From DASSUW01 sp963730535 (GTDB taxonomy: Bacteria > Actinomycetota > Thermoleophilia > Solirubrobacterales > Solirubrobacteraceae), in the NCBI GenBank assembly GCA_963730535.1, contig CAVSRU010000018.1:248001-312000 (forward strand): DNA of 64,000 nucleotides, in the 5' to 3' direction. This document shows positions 23,354 to 32,313 of this stretch, in pieces. Numbering within the stretch: the stretch's first letter is position 1; each line of letters begins with the position of its first letter. The position numbers were made by a program, and so were the translations under genes. A model generated the notes under the pieces. It had not been told where the DNA came from. It did no database searches and saw only the letters and a program-made list of their open reading frames with translations.

Positions 23354-23899
23354 GTGAGCCCTGACAGCGGAGCCGGTCGGGCGAAATTCCTGTTCGACCT
23401 GGCGTCGCCCGTCGCGTACCTGGCCGCCGAGCGCGTGAACCACGTGCTCGGCGAGGTGCCGGAGTGGGTGCCGGTGCGGCTCGACGAGCCGGGCCCGTTC
23501 CGCTGCGCCGAGGAGGTCGCCGCCTACCGCGAGGACGTCGAGCGGGCGGCGCGGGCGCAGGAGGTCCAGCCGCTGCGCTGGCCGGACCCGTTCCCGGCCG
23601 ACAGCGAGTTCGCGATGCTCGTCGCCACGTACGCGAAGCAGATCGGCCGCGCGGTGGCGTTCAGCCTCGCCGCGTTCCGGCAGGCGTTCGCCGGCGGCCG
23701 TGACCTGGGGGAGCGCGACACCGTGCTGATCGCCGCCGCCGCGTGCGAGATGCACCCGGTCGCCGTGGTCAAGGGCGCCGAGCTGCGCGGCACGCGCCGG
23801 CGGCTCGAGGCGGCGAGCGCACAGGCGCGCGCCGCGGGCGTGCGCGAGGTGCCGGCCGTGGTGACCGCCGACGGGCGCGTGATCGAGGTGCCCTCGTGA
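23354..23899 (+). CDS. DsbA-family thioredoxin-fold protein (2-hydroxychromene-2-carboxylate isomerase-like)
   Basis: 181 aa. FLFDLASPVAYLAAERVNHV at the N-terminus and the helical insertion YAKQIGRAVAFSLAAFRQAF are typical of HCCA-isomerase/DsbA-like proteins. The canonical Cys-x-x-Cys is absent, as in HCCA isomerases; the family Ser in the first loop (DLASPVAY) is present. The cis-proline loop reads VREVPAVVTADG. The GTG start has GGCGGAG upstream. The stop overlaps the next gene's GTG (GTGA). Possibly a glutathione- or mycothiol-like isomerase; the substrate cannot be named. Confidence 0.7.
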   Translation: MSPDSGAGRAKFLFDLASPVAYLAAERVNHVLGEVPEWVPVRLDEPGPFRCAEEVAAYREDVERAARAQEVQPLRWPDPFPADSEFAMLVATYAKQIGRAVAFSLAAFRQAFAGGRDLGERDTVLIAAAACEMHPVAVVKGAELRGTRRRLEAASAQARAAGVREVPAVVTADGRVIEVPS

Positions 23900-24135
23900 A
23901 GGCGAACCGCGCGTTCGAGCTCAAGGTCCACCGCTCGGGGCGCGGGCCGGCGCTGCTCCGCTCGCCCGGCGACGTCGACCACATCGAGGTGCTCGAGATC
24001 GACACGGGAGAGATCGCGCTGTTCTGGGACACGTCGCCCTCCCAGACCGGCCGCCTCGCCCGCGCCCTGAAGACCGACCTCGCCCAGCTCGACGCCCAGG
24101 AGTTCCTCGCGCGCTGGCGGCGCTACGAGGTCTGA
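23896..24135 (+). CDS. Small conserved-looking protein (hypothetical)
   Basis: 79 aa: starts VKANRAFELKVHRSGRG and contains DHIEVLEIDTGEIALFWD and TDLAQLDAQEFLARWRRYEV. No recognised domain, membrane segment or signal. Its GTG overlaps the stop of the DsbA-like gene, so it is co-translated with it. A start further upstream in the same frame is possible but would overlap the preceding gene deeply. Confidence 0.6.
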   Translation: MKANRAFELKVHRSGRGPALLRSPGDVDHIEVLEIDTGEIALFWDTSPSQTGRLARALKTDLAQLDAQEFLARWRRYEV

Positions 24136-24172
24136 GGCTCGGCACGAGTGATACGAAACTGCGCTCGCGCGG

Positions 24173-24178
24173 TACTGT
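24173..24178 (+). promoter_or_regulatory. Candidate -10 box (first E1 alpha gene)
   Basis: TACTGT ends 6 nt before the GTG at 24185; no ribosome-binding site. It suggests a separate leaderless transcript for the E1 alpha-beta pair. Confidence 0.45.
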
Positions 24179-24184
24179 GCCGCC

Positions 24185-25399
24185 GTGGCCGATGTGACCG
24201 AGCAGGAGGCCGGCGCGGGGCTCCCTGACCGCGACGCGGCGCGGGAGTGGCTCGAGGCGATGATGCTCATCCGCCGCTTCGAGGAGCGCGCCGGCGAGAT
24301 GTACGCCAAGGCCAAGGTCGGCGGCTTCCTGCACCTCGCGATCGGCGAGGAGGCGACGATCGTCGGCGCCGTGCGCGCGATGCGCGACGACGACTACCTG
24401 ATCTCCACCTACCGCTCGCACGGGCACGCGCTGGCCCGCGGCGCCGATCCCGACCGCGTGATGGCCGAGCTGTTCGGCCGCGAGGACGGCGTGTCGCACG
24501 GCCGCGGCGGCTCGATGCACATGTTCGACCTCGAGAAGCGCTTCATGGGCGGCTACGGGATCGTCGGCGGCAACCTGCCGCTGGCCGCCGGGATGGCGCT
24601 CGCCTCCGACTACCAGGGGCTCGACGAGGTCACGGTGTGCGTGTTCGGCGACGGCGCCGCCAACCAGGGGACGTTCGGGGAGACGCTCAACCTCGCCGCG
24701 CTCTGGAAGCTCCCCGTCGTCTTCATGGTCACCAACAACCAGTTCGGGATGGGCACCGCGCTCGAGCGCCACACCGCCCAGACCGACCTGCATCGCCGCG
24801 GCGACGGCTTCGGCGTGCCCGGCATGCGCTGCGACGGCATGGACGTGACCGAGACCTACGAGGTCATCCGCGAGGCGATCCGCCGCGCCCGTGAGGACCG
24901 CCAGGCCGTCCTCGTCGAGGCGATCACCTACCGCTTCCGCGGCCACTCGATGGCCGACCCCGAGGAGTACCGCACGAAGGAGCAGGTCGCCGAGTGGCGC
25001 AAGCGCGACCCGATCGCCGCCTTCGGCGACCGCCTCGTCCGCGAGGGCGTGCTCGAGGAGGGCGACCCGGAGAAGCTCGACGAGGCGGCGGTCGCGCGGG
25101 TGGACGCGGCGGTGGCCTTCGCCGACCGCGCCGCGTTCCCGCCCCCCGAGTCGCTCTACGACCACGTGTACGTGCTCGGCGACCAGGTCAAGGGCTGGTA
25201 CTCGGTCGACGAGCGGTCGGCCGGCGTGCACAAGGGCGAGGACGAGCGCTCGCTGGCCGAGGCCGAGCGCGGCCCGACCGACGCCTACCAGCAGGCCGTC
25301 GACGCGGCCAACAAGGAGGACGTCGCGGAATCGGCTGACGCCGATTCCGAGGCGGAGTCCGCCGACGCGGATTCCGCCAGCGAGGAGGAGGACGAGTAG
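24185..25399 (+). CDS. pdhA: 2-oxoacid (pyruvate-type) dehydrogenase E1 alpha subunit, with acidic repeat tail
   Basis: 404 aa thiamine-diphosphate enzyme subunit that with E1 beta decarboxylates a 2-oxoacid and acylates E2. The TPP motif spans GDGAANQGTFGE to VTNNQ (GDG-x~25-NN); STYRSHGHALARG, GRGGSMHMFD and RFRGHSMADPEEYRTK are E1 alpha hallmarks and point to the pyruvate/acetoin branch. The last ~70 residues are unusual: a hydrophilic extension ending in a Ser/Ala/Asp/Glu repeat (ESADADSEAESADADS then ASEEEDE). Partner of the E1 beta gene 2 nt downstream and of lpd upstream. Confidence 0.92.
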   Translation: MADVTEQEAGAGLPDRDAAREWLEAMMLIRRFEERAGEMYAKAKVGGFLHLAIGEEATIVGAVRAMRDDDYLISTYRSHGHALARGADPDRVMAELFGREDGVSHGRGGSMHMFDLEKRFMGGYGIVGGNLPLAAGMALASDYQGLDEVTVCVFGDGAANQGTFGETLNLAALWKLPVVFMVTNNQFGMGTALERHTAQTDLHRRGDGFGVPGMRCDGMDVTETYEVIREAIRRAREDRQAVLVEAITYRFRGHSMADPEEYRTKEQVAEWRKRDPIAAFGDRLVREGVLEEGDPEKLDEAAVARVDAAVAFADRAAFPPPESLYDHVYVLGDQVKGWYSVDERSAGVHKGEDERSLAEAERGPTDAYQQAVDAANKEDVAESADADSEAESADADSASEEEDE

Positions 25400-25401
25400 C
25401 A

Positions 25402-26388
25402 GTGGCGGTCGTCCGCTACCGCGAGGCGCTCAACCAGGCGCTGCGCGAGGAGATGCAGCGCGACGAGCGCGTCTTCCTGATGGGCGAGGACATCGGCGTC
25501 TTCAACGGCGCCTTCAAGGTCACGGCCGGGCTGCTCGAGGAGTTCGGCGAGAAGCGCGTGCGCGACACGCCGATCTCCGAGAACACGATCGTCGGCATGG
25601 GCGTCGGCGCCGCGATGACCGGCCTGCGACCGGTCGTCGAGTTGATGACGATCAACTTCTCGCTGCTCGCGATGGACCAGATCGTCAACCACATGGCGAC
25701 GATCCACTACATGTTCGGCGGCCAGGCCAAGGTCCCGATGGTCGTCCGCATGCCGCAGGGCGCCGGCCACCAGCTCGGGCCCACGCACTCGCACTGCCTC
25801 GAGGCGCTGTACCTGCACGTGCCGGGAATGCTGCTCGCCGTCCCGTCGACGGCGGCCGACGCCAAGGGACTGCTGAAGGCCGCGATCCGCGACGACAACC
25901 CGGTCGTCTTCATCGAGCACGAGTACCTCTACGGCCAGCGCGGCGACGTGCCGGACGACGACGACTACGTGCTCGACTTCGGCCAGGCCGCGATCACGCG
26001 CGAGGGGAGCGACGTGACGATCGTCGGTATCTCGCGCATGGCGCTGACCGCGCTCAAGGCCGCCGACACCCTCGCGTCCGAGCACGAGGTCGAGGCCGAG
26101 GTGATCGACCCGCGCACGCTGCGCCCGCTCGACCTCGACACGATCCTCGAGTCCGTCCGCAAGACCAACCGCGCGGTGATCGTCGAGGAGGGCTGGCCGC
26201 ACGGCGGGGTCGGCGCGAACCTGGCGGCGCTGATCCAGGAGCAGGCGTTCGACCACCTCGACGCGCCGATCGCACGCGTCACCGGCGCCGACCTGCCGAT
26301 GCCGTACTCGAAGCCGCTCGAGCAGATCGCGTACCCGCACGAGCCGCAGATCGTCGAGGCCGTGCTCGCGACCTTCCGCGACCTGTAG
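25402..26388 (+). CDS. pdhB: 2-oxoacid (pyruvate-type) dehydrogenase E1 beta subunit
   Basis: 328 aa transketolase-like subunit. Family blocks: VFLMGEDIGVFNGAFKVT, DTPISENTIVGMGVGAAMTG, HYMFGGQAKVPMVVRMPQG, HSHCLEALYLHVPGMLLAVP, EVIDPRTLRPLDLDTI and VIVEEGWPHGGVGANLA. The GTG start is immediately downstream of the E1 alpha stop. The matching E2 gene is not next but 7.4 kb away at 33825, or in the second cluster at 39937. The 3' end faces a convergent secreted-protein gene 6 nt away. Confidence 0.95.
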   Translation: MAVVRYREALNQALREEMQRDERVFLMGEDIGVFNGAFKVTAGLLEEFGEKRVRDTPISENTIVGMGVGAAMTGLRPVVELMTINFSLLAMDQIVNHMATIHYMFGGQAKVPMVVRMPQGAGHQLGPTHSHCLEALYLHVPGMLLAVPSTAADAKGLLKAAIRDDNPVVFIEHEYLYGQRGDVPDDDDYVLDFGQAAITREGSDVTIVGISRMALTALKAADTLASEHEVEAEVIDPRTLRPLDLDTILESVRKTNRAVIVEEGWPHGGVGANLAALIQEQAFDHLDAPIARVTGADLPMPYSKPLEQIAYPHEPQIVEAVLATFRDL

Positions 26389-26394
26389 CGGCCG

Positions 26395-26785
26395 CTAGGG
26401 CAGGATCCGTAGGCGCCGCTTGCGGGTGATGAAGTTCGGCGAGCCGTCCTCGCCGCTCTCGCAGCGCAGCCGCGCGACCACGCGCCAGCGGCCGGGCCCG
26501 ACCGTGCTCGCCGTGGGCGTGAAGTTGCGCTTGAAGCGGCCGTTGTCGCGGACACGCGCGAAGCCGATCAGCAGGGCGTTCTGATCGGACTCGAGCCGGA
26601 GGCGGACGCGGCGACGGCAGAACTCGATCACGGGCCACTGGCTGCCCTTGATCACGACCGTGTCCCCGAGGTGCACGCGATTCGGCGTGACGCTGAGAAG
26701 CGGTGGCGAGGCGGCGGGCGCGGGGGTCGCGGCCAGCTCCGAGGGCGACGGCCGCGGCGGCCGGGAGGAGGGCGAGTCGGCGCAT
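26395..26785 (-). pseudogene. Secreted protein with apparent single-base frameshift after signal peptide
   Basis: From the ATG at 26783-26785 the first frame encodes a signal peptide (MRRLALLPAAAAVALGA). The rest of the protein continues in the next frame: ELAATPAPAASPPLLSVTPN, HLGDTVVIKGSQWPVIEFCR, FTPTASTVGPGRWRVVARL, ending RKRRLRILP. The total span is 3n+1, so one extra base between about 26735 and 26765 would explain it. The body looks like a small Ig/IPT-like secreted domain with two Cys (EFCRRR and RLRCESG). A TAGGGT box 7 nt upstream supports the start. Could be a real lesion or a sequence error. Confidence 0.55.
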
Positions 26786-26792
26786 GGAGTGA

Positions 26793-26798
26793 ACCCTA
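26793..26798 (-). promoter_or_regulatory. Candidate -10 box (frameshifted secreted protein)
   Basis: TAGGGT on the minus strand, 7 nt before the ATG at 26785, which supports this start despite the downstream frameshift. Confidence 0.4.
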
Positions 26799-26897
26799 AC
26801 CGCGACGTCCTCGCAGCTGCGAGTCCCAGGGTGATCCGCGCCGCGCCCGCCGGCGCAGAGGCGTTCGGTTCGTCCCCCATCCCCAAGGAGTGCGCGG

Positions 26898-28368
26898 ATG
26901 CGCAGATCCAAAGCAATTGGCGCGGCGTCGGCCGCCGCGCTCGTCGCGGGCTCGCTCGTCGTCTCAGGCGGTTTCGGCTCGAGTCACCGCGAGGCCCCGA
27001 AGATCCTCACGGATCCCACGGCCGACAACACCGACGTCTACGCCTTCACGGCCAAGGACGCCCCGGGCAGCCTCACCGTGGTCGCCAACTGGATCCCGAT
27101 GGAGGAGCCGGCCGGCGGCCCGTACTTCGGCAAGCTCGATCCGGAGGCGCGCTACTACGTCAAGATCGACAACACCGGCGACGGGCGCGAGGACGTGGCC
27201 TACCGGTGGAAGTTCCGGCAGTTCTTCCGGAACCCGAACTCGTTCCTCGACGCGGCGCCCACCGTCACCTCGGTCGACGACCCGGACATCAACTTCGTCC
27301 AGCGTTACGACCTCTACAAGGAGACGTACAGGAACGGGCACCACAAGCGCACGAAGCGCATCGCCCATGACGTGCCGGTCGCGCCCGCCAACATCGGGAC
27401 CGAAGACGGTCCCCGACTACGCCCCGGTCTCGAACGGCGCCATCGCCCCGGTCAAGGGCGGCGGCAAGACGTTCGTAGGCCCCGTCGACGATCCGTTCTT
27501 CCTCGACCTGAACACGATCTTCGACGGGATCAACATCGACAAGCCGGGCCGGCCGAACATCGGTCTCGGCAACCAGGGCGGCGGGAAGGACGACGTCTCG
27601 GGCTACAACACGCACGCCTTCGTGCTCCAGGTGCCCGAGGGCGAGGTCACCCGCAATGGCAAGTCCGTCAAGGACGCCAAGTCCTCCAACGCCGTGGTCG
27701 GCGTGTGGGCGACCACCGAACGCAAGAGCGTCTACGTGCGGCGCCACCACGGGCGCAAGCACCTCAAGCGCGGTTGGCGGCAGGTCTCGCGGCTCGGCAA
27801 CCCGCTGATCAACGAGGTGATCATCCCGATCGGCCAGAAGGACAAGTTCAACCGGACGTCGCCCGCCGACGACCTGGCGAACTTCGGCACGTACGCCCTC
27901 AACCCCGAGCCCGCGCGGCTCCTCAACGCCCTCTTCAACCTGGGCGTGAAGGAGACCAACCGGACCGACATCGTCCAGGCGCTGCTGACCGGCGTGCCCG
28001 GACTGACGCAGATCGGCTCGAATCCGGCACCCGCCGACACGCTGAAGCTCAACCTCGGCGTGCCGCCCGCGGCGACCGAGAACCGCTTCGGCGTCCTCGC
28101 GGGCGACGTGGCCGGGTTCCCGAACGGCCGCCGGCTGGCCGATGACATCACCGACATCGAGCTGCGCGTCATCGCCGGTGCGCTGCTGCCCGAGAGCCAG
28201 GGCGGCAAGCAGATCCCGCTCGGCGACGGCGTCGACCGCAACGACAAGCCGTTCCGGTCGGCGTTCCCGTACGTGGCCCTGCCCACCGACGGGTTCACCG
28301 GTCTCGTCAAGCGGACGGAGCCGCAGCACGCGCCGGTCCCGCAGCCCCCGCCGGCGACGCTGCCGTAG
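26898..28368 (+). pseudogene. DUF4331 family secreted protein, single frameshift near 27398
   Basis: Signal peptide (AIGAASAAALVAGSLVVSGG), then the DUF4331 start SSHREAPKILTDPTADNTDV and VYAFTAKDAPGSLTVVANWI. The reading frame changes near 27397-27400, where ANIGPKTVPDYAPVSNG would be read if one G of a GGG run were removed. The second half (FVGPVDDPFFLDLNTIFDGI; GYNTHAFVLQVPEGEV; NPLINEVIIPIGQKDKFNR; FGVLAGDVAGFPNGRRLADD) matches the family to its C-terminus. The whole span is 3n+1. DUF4331 proteins are secreted and of unknown function. The following TPR and NicO-type genes appear to be in the same operon. Confidence 0.8.
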
Positions 28369-28377
28369 GGAGCTGAC

Positions 28378-29464
28378 ATGCGAGCCCGCCGCCTCTTCGC
28401 CGTCGCCCTCGCGTTCGCCGCCGCGCTGGCCGTGTTCGCGGTCACGCGGGGGGACGAGCGGGCGGCGGCGGGCCCGCCGCCCGACCGCGCCTCCGCCCTC
28501 GCGGAGGCCGCCGGTCGCGCGGCCTCCCGGCACGACTTCCGCGCGGCATTGCGCCTCGCCCGGCGATCCCGCGCGCTGGCGCCCGACGCGCTCTCGGCCT
28601 ACCCCGTGCTCGTGGACGCGCTCGTCGAGCTCGGCCGCTACCGCGGACGCGGAGCGCACGCTCCAGCGCTTCGTCGACCTGCGGCCCGGCCTCGCGGCCT
28701 ACACGCGCGTGTCGTACTTCCGCGAGCTGCACGGCGACCTGCGCGGCGCCGCCGTTGCGCTGCGGCTCGCGGTCGCGGCCGGCGGGCCGCCGAGCGAGGG
28801 CGTCGCGTACGTTCAGAGCCTGCTGGGCTCCGTCGAGCTGAGCCGCGGCCGCCTCGCCCCCGCCCGGCGGGCGTTCGCGGCGGCTTCGGCAGCCGCGCCC
28901 GGGTACGCCCCCGCGGCCGCGGGCCGCGCTCGCCTGGCGGCCGCCACCGGGCGGCTGGGCGAGGCGATCCGCCGCTGGCGCCGGCTCGTCGCCCGCCAGC
29001 CGCTCCCCGAGTACGCGATCGCACTGGGGGAAGCGGAGCTGGCCGCGAGGCGACCGGCGCGGGCGCGGCGCGACCTCGCGCTCGTGCCCGTCGAGGAGCG
29101 CCTGCTCGCCGCGAAGGGCGTCAACGCCGACGTCGAGCTCGCGGTCTTCGAGGCCGACCACGGCGACCGCTCGCGCGGCCTCGCGCTGGCGCGGGCGGCC
29201 TGGGCGCAGGCGCCCAGCGTGCGCTCGGCGGACGCGCTCGGGTGGGCGTCGACGCGGGCCGGACGTCCGCGGGAGGGCCTGCGCTGGGCCCGGCGCGCGC
29301 TGCGCCTCGGCTCGCTCGACCCCACGTTCCGCTACCACGCCGGCGTCGCGGCGCTCGCCGCCGGGCGAGAGGCCGAAGGGCGGCGGCACCTGCGCCTGGC
29401 GATCGCCCACGGGCTGGCCGCCCACCCCCTGCACCTGCTGCGCGCCAAGGAGGCGCTCCGATGA
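28378..29464 (+). pseudogene. TPR-repeat secreted/anchored protein, single frameshift near 28644
   Basis: N-terminal hydrophobic anchor (LFAVALAFAAALAVFAVT), then tetratricopeptide-like helices: AAGRAASRHDFRAALRLARR, ADAERTLQRFVDLRPGLAAY, GSVELSRGRLAPARRAFAAA and ALGWASTRAGRPREGLRWAR. The two halves lie in different frames; removing one C from TACCGCGG (about 28641-28648) restores ELGRYADAERTLQRF. Span is 3n+1. Its stop overlaps the next start (ATGA at 29461-29464), so it belongs to the same operon as the nickel/cobalt transporter-like gene and DUF4331 gene. Confidence 0.75.
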
Positions 29465-30778
29465 TCCGCACCCTGCTCCTCGCCCTCGTGGCGCTGGCCC
29501 TCCTCCCGGCCGCCGCGAGCGCCCACCCGCTCGGGAACTTCTCGGTCAACCACCTGAGCCGGGTGTCGGTGTCCTCGGACCGCATCGACGTCCGCTACGT
29601 GCTCGACGAGGCGGAGATCCCGACGTTCCAGCAGCGCGGCGTGGCGGATGCCGAGCTGCTCCGGCGCAAGCGCGAGGAGGTCGTGCGGCGGCTCGTGCTG
29701 ACCGTCGACGGCCGGCGCGTCCCGCTGCGCCCCGCCGGCCCGGGCGCCATCTCGCGCCCCGCCGGCCAGGGCGGCCTCGAGACCACGCGGGTCGAGCTCC
29801 AGCTGCGCGCGACGGTCGCCTCGCCGCGGCGCGTCGCGCTGCGCGACGGCACGTTCCCCGGCCGGGCGGGCTGGAAGGCGATCGTCGTCGTGCCCGGCGA
29901 GGGGACCGCCGTGCGGTCCAGCGTCCCCGCCGGCGACCCCACCGGCGGCCTGCGCCGCTACCCCGAGGGCGCGCCCGCCGCGGTGCGCAGCGCACGCTTC
30001 GCCGTCACTCCAGGCGCCGGCACGGTGCAGGCACCGGACGGCACGCGCACCGCCGCGGCAGTGCGGTCGGACGACGGCCTGACCGCGGCGTTCCGGGACG
30101 CTGCCTCCGGGCGGGGCGTGCTCATCCTGCTGCTGCTCAGCGCCTTCGCCTGGGGAGCGATCCACGCGCTCTCCCCGGGCCACGGGAAGGCGATGGTCGC
30201 CGCCTACCTGGTCGGCACGCGCGGGACCGCCAGGCACGCGGTCGCGCTCGGCGCGACGGTGACCGCGACGCACACGGCGGGCGTCTTCGCGCTCGGCCTC
30301 GTCGCGCTGCTGCTCTCGCAGCACGTCCTCCCCGAGCAGCTGTTCCCGTGGCTGAACCTCGCATCCGGCGCGCTCGTCCTCGTCGTCGGCGCCTCGGTGC
30401 TCCGCTCGCGCCTGCGCGCGGCGCGCGCGCATCACCACCACCACCATCACCACCACCACGGCGAGCTCTCCTGGCGGGGCCTGTTCGCGATGGGCGCCGC
30501 CGCCGGCCTGATCCCCTGCCCGTCGGCGCTCGTCGTCCTCCTGGGGGCGATCTCACAGGGGGAGATCGCCCTCGGCATGGTGCTGATCGTGGCCTTCAGC
30601 GCGGGCCTGGCGACCACGCTCACGCTGCTCGGCCTCGCGGTCGTCCATGCCGGCACGAAGCTCGCCCGGCTGCCCGTTGCCGCAGCGGCTGACCGCGGCG
30701 CTGCCGACGGCGTCGGCGGTGCTGATCGTCGGCGTCGGCCTCGTGCTGACCGTCCAAGCCGTCCCCCAGGTCGCTTAA
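29461..30778 (+). pseudogene. NicO/RcnA-type nickel/cobalt transporter, frameshift near 30673
   Basis: About 438 aa. A signal-like N-terminus and a ~200-residue extracytoplasmic part (HPLGNFSVNHLSRVSVSSDR) are followed by the NicO membrane domain with GAIHALSPGHGKAMVAAYLV, an H-rich loop of ten consecutive His (encoded at 30430-30459) and GLIPCPSALVVLLGAIS. Ten His residues before GELSWRGL suggest cytoplasmic or loop metal binding. The last helix (ASAVLIVGVGLVLTVQAVPQ) is in another frame: one extra T in GTTG (~30672) explains it, the whole span being 3n+1. Probably a Ni/Co exporter or importer next to the CbiMNQO genes. Confidence 0.8.
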
Positions 30779-30802
30779 CCGACAATCGCGAGTGATCCGA
30801 GG

Positions 30803-30819
30803 TTGCGAACCATGCGCAA
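30803..30819. promoter_or_regulatory. Candidate metal-regulator operator (imperfect palindrome)
   Basis: TTGCGAACCATGCGCAA: half-sites TTGCG and CGCAA with central mismatches, 49 nt upstream of the Fur-family gene. It resembles Fur-superfamily (Nur/Zur-like) half-sites, so autoregulation by the adjacent gene is plausible. Inference only. Confidence 0.4.
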
Positions 30820-30868
30820 GAAGGAGTACTTTCGCGGTGCGGGAGCCGCTTCGAAAAGGAGCCCCTAC

Positions 30869-31360
30869 GTGACCGTTTCCCACCGCACCCCTCCGCTGGC
30901 TGCAGAGTCGGTCGACTCGGCCGTAGAGCTGCTCCGGGCACGCCACCTGCGCGTCTCGGCCGCCCGCCGGCTCGTGCTCGAGGCGCTGTTCGCGGCCGAC
31001 AAGCCGCTCACCGCCGAGGAGATCGCCGCCGGGCTCGAGGGCTGGCTGCCCTCGTCGGACCTCGCGTCGGTCTACCGCAACCTCGACACGCTCGAGGAGA
31101 TCGGCCTCGTCCGCCACTTCCACCTCGGCCACGGCCCCGGCCGGTACTCGCTCGCCGCCGCATCCGACCTCGAGTTCGTCACCTGCGAGGAGTGCGGGGC
31201 GTTCGAGGCCGTCGAGCCCGCCCGGCTCGACCGCGTGCGCGCGCTCGTCGAGAAGGAGCTCGGCTACCGGGCACGGTTCTCGCACTTCCCGATCGTCGGC
31301 ACCTGCGCGGCCTGCCTCGCCGCTCGCACACAGGAAGGAACCGCTCATGCACATTCCTGA
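30869..31360 (+). CDS. Fur-family metalloregulator (probably nickel/zinc/cobalt type)
   Basis: 163 aa. Winged-helix domain (LRARHLRVSAARRLVLEALF; SSDLASVYRNLDTLEEIGLV; RHFHLGHGPGRYSLA) and a dimerisation domain with two zinc CxxC pairs (FVTCEECGAFE and GTCAACLAAR). The GTG at 30869 is chosen because AAAAGGAG (30854-30861) lies 7 nt upstream; an upstream ATG at 30803 is unlikely. It lies between NicO-like and cbiM genes and overlaps cbiM by 14 nt. The genomic position suggests nickel/cobalt sensing (Nur-like), but the His ligands cannot be assigned. Confidence 0.87.
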   Translation: MTVSHRTPPLAAESVDSAVELLRARHLRVSAARRLVLEALFAADKPLTAEEIAAGLEGWLPSSDLASVYRNLDTLEEIGLVRHFHLGHGPGRYSLAAASDLEFVTCEECGAFEAVEPARLDRVRALVEKELGYRARFSHFPIVGTCAACLAARTQEGTAHAHS

Positions 31361-32015
31361 CGGGTTCCTCGCCAACGACGTCGCGGTCGCCTGCGCCGTC
31401 CCGGCGATCGGTGCCGTCGGCTACGCGCTGCGCCGCGCCGAGGTCGACCTCGACGACCGTCGCGTGCCGCTGCTCGGGGTGACCGCCGCGTTCGTGTTCG
31501 CCGCGCAGATGCTCAACTTCCCGGTCGCGGGCGGCACGAGCGGCCACTTCCTCGGCGCCGCGCTGGCGGCGATCCTGCTCGGACCCTGGCTTGCCGGGCT
31601 GGTGCTCGCCGTGGTCCTCGCCGTGCAGGCGTTCATGTTCGCCGACGGCGGCATCACCGCGCTGGGCGCGAACGTCCTCAACATGGGCGTGATCGGCGGG
31701 GTCCTCGTCGGCGGCGTCGTGCTCGCCGTCCGCAAGGCGCTCCCGAACACCCGCACGGCGCTGCTCGGCGCGGCTGCCGCGGGAGCGTGGCTGGCCGTGA
31801 TGGCCGGCGCCGCGGCCTGCGCGGTCGAGCTGGCGGTCTCGGGCACGGTGCCACTCGCGACCGTCCTGCCGGCGATGCTGGGCGTGCACGCCGCGATCGC
31901 CGTCGGCGAGGCGGTGATCACCGTCGCGGCGGTCAGCGCGGTGCTGGCCACCCGCCCCGACCTCATCCACGGCCCGGTTCCCGAGCCGGCAGCGCCGATC
32001 CTGGCGGCGGGCTGA
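31347..32015 (+). CDS. cbiM: Cobalt/nickel ECF transporter substrate-binding subunit CbiM
   Basis: 222 aa. The diagnostic N-terminus MHIPDGFLA, whose His2 and N-terminal amine ligate the metal, is intact. Seven hydrophobic helices follow, including FVFAAQMLNFPVAGGTSGHF and LGANVLNMGVIGGVLVGG. It is the S-component of the Ni/Co energy-coupling-factor importer. GGAAGGAA precedes the ATG; the gene overlaps the end of the Fur-family gene and runs into cbiN, cbiQ and cbiO. Confidence 0.95.
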   Translation: MHIPDGFLANDVAVACAVPAIGAVGYALRRAEVDLDDRRVPLLGVTAAFVFAAQMLNFPVAGGTSGHFLGAALAAILLGPWLAGLVLAVVLAVQAFMFADGGITALGANVLNMGVIGGVLVGGVVLAVRKALPNTRTALLGAAAAGAWLAVMAGAAACAVELAVSGTVPLATVLPAMLGVHAAIAVGEAVITVAAVSAVLATRPDLIHGPVPEPAAPILAAG

Positions 32016-32016
32016 G

Positions 32017-32313
32017 ATGCGGACGCGCTGGTTCACCATCCTCGCGCTCGCCGTCGCCGTCGGCCTGGCGAGCGCGGTGTCGCCGTACGCGTCGTCCTCG
32101 CCGGACGGTCTCGAGAAGGTCGCCGGCGACCAGGCGTTCCTCGAGCGCGGCGAGCACCAGGCGGCGTCGCCCGCGCCGGACTACGCGGTCCCGGGCGTCG
32201 ACGACCCGCGGGTGGCGACGGGCCTGGCCGGCTTCGCCGGGACGCTCATGGTGTTCGGCGTCGGCTACGGGATCGCGGCCGTCGCGCGCGGCGGCCGCAC
32301 CAGGACCGCGTGA
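32017..32313 (+). CDS. cbiN: CbiN/PDGLE-domain accessory subunit of the Co/Ni ECF transporter
   Basis: 98 aa with two membrane segments (WFTILALAVAVGLASAVSPY and LAGFAGTLMVFGVGYGIAAV) and the name-giving motif SPDGLEKVA between them. It is the small additional component required for metal insertion into CbiM. The ATG lies one nt after the cbiM stop; the end overlaps cbiQ (GTGA). Confidence 0.88.
   Translation: MRTRWFTILALAVAVGLASAVSPYASSSPDGLEKVAGDQAFLERGEHQAASPAPDYAVPGVDDPRVATGLAGFAGTLMVFGVGYGIAAVARGGRTRTA

Noticed and set aside
30430..30459. CAC/CAT repeat as a microsatellite
   Set aside because: It encodes the His-rich metal loop expected in NicO/RcnA-type transporters.
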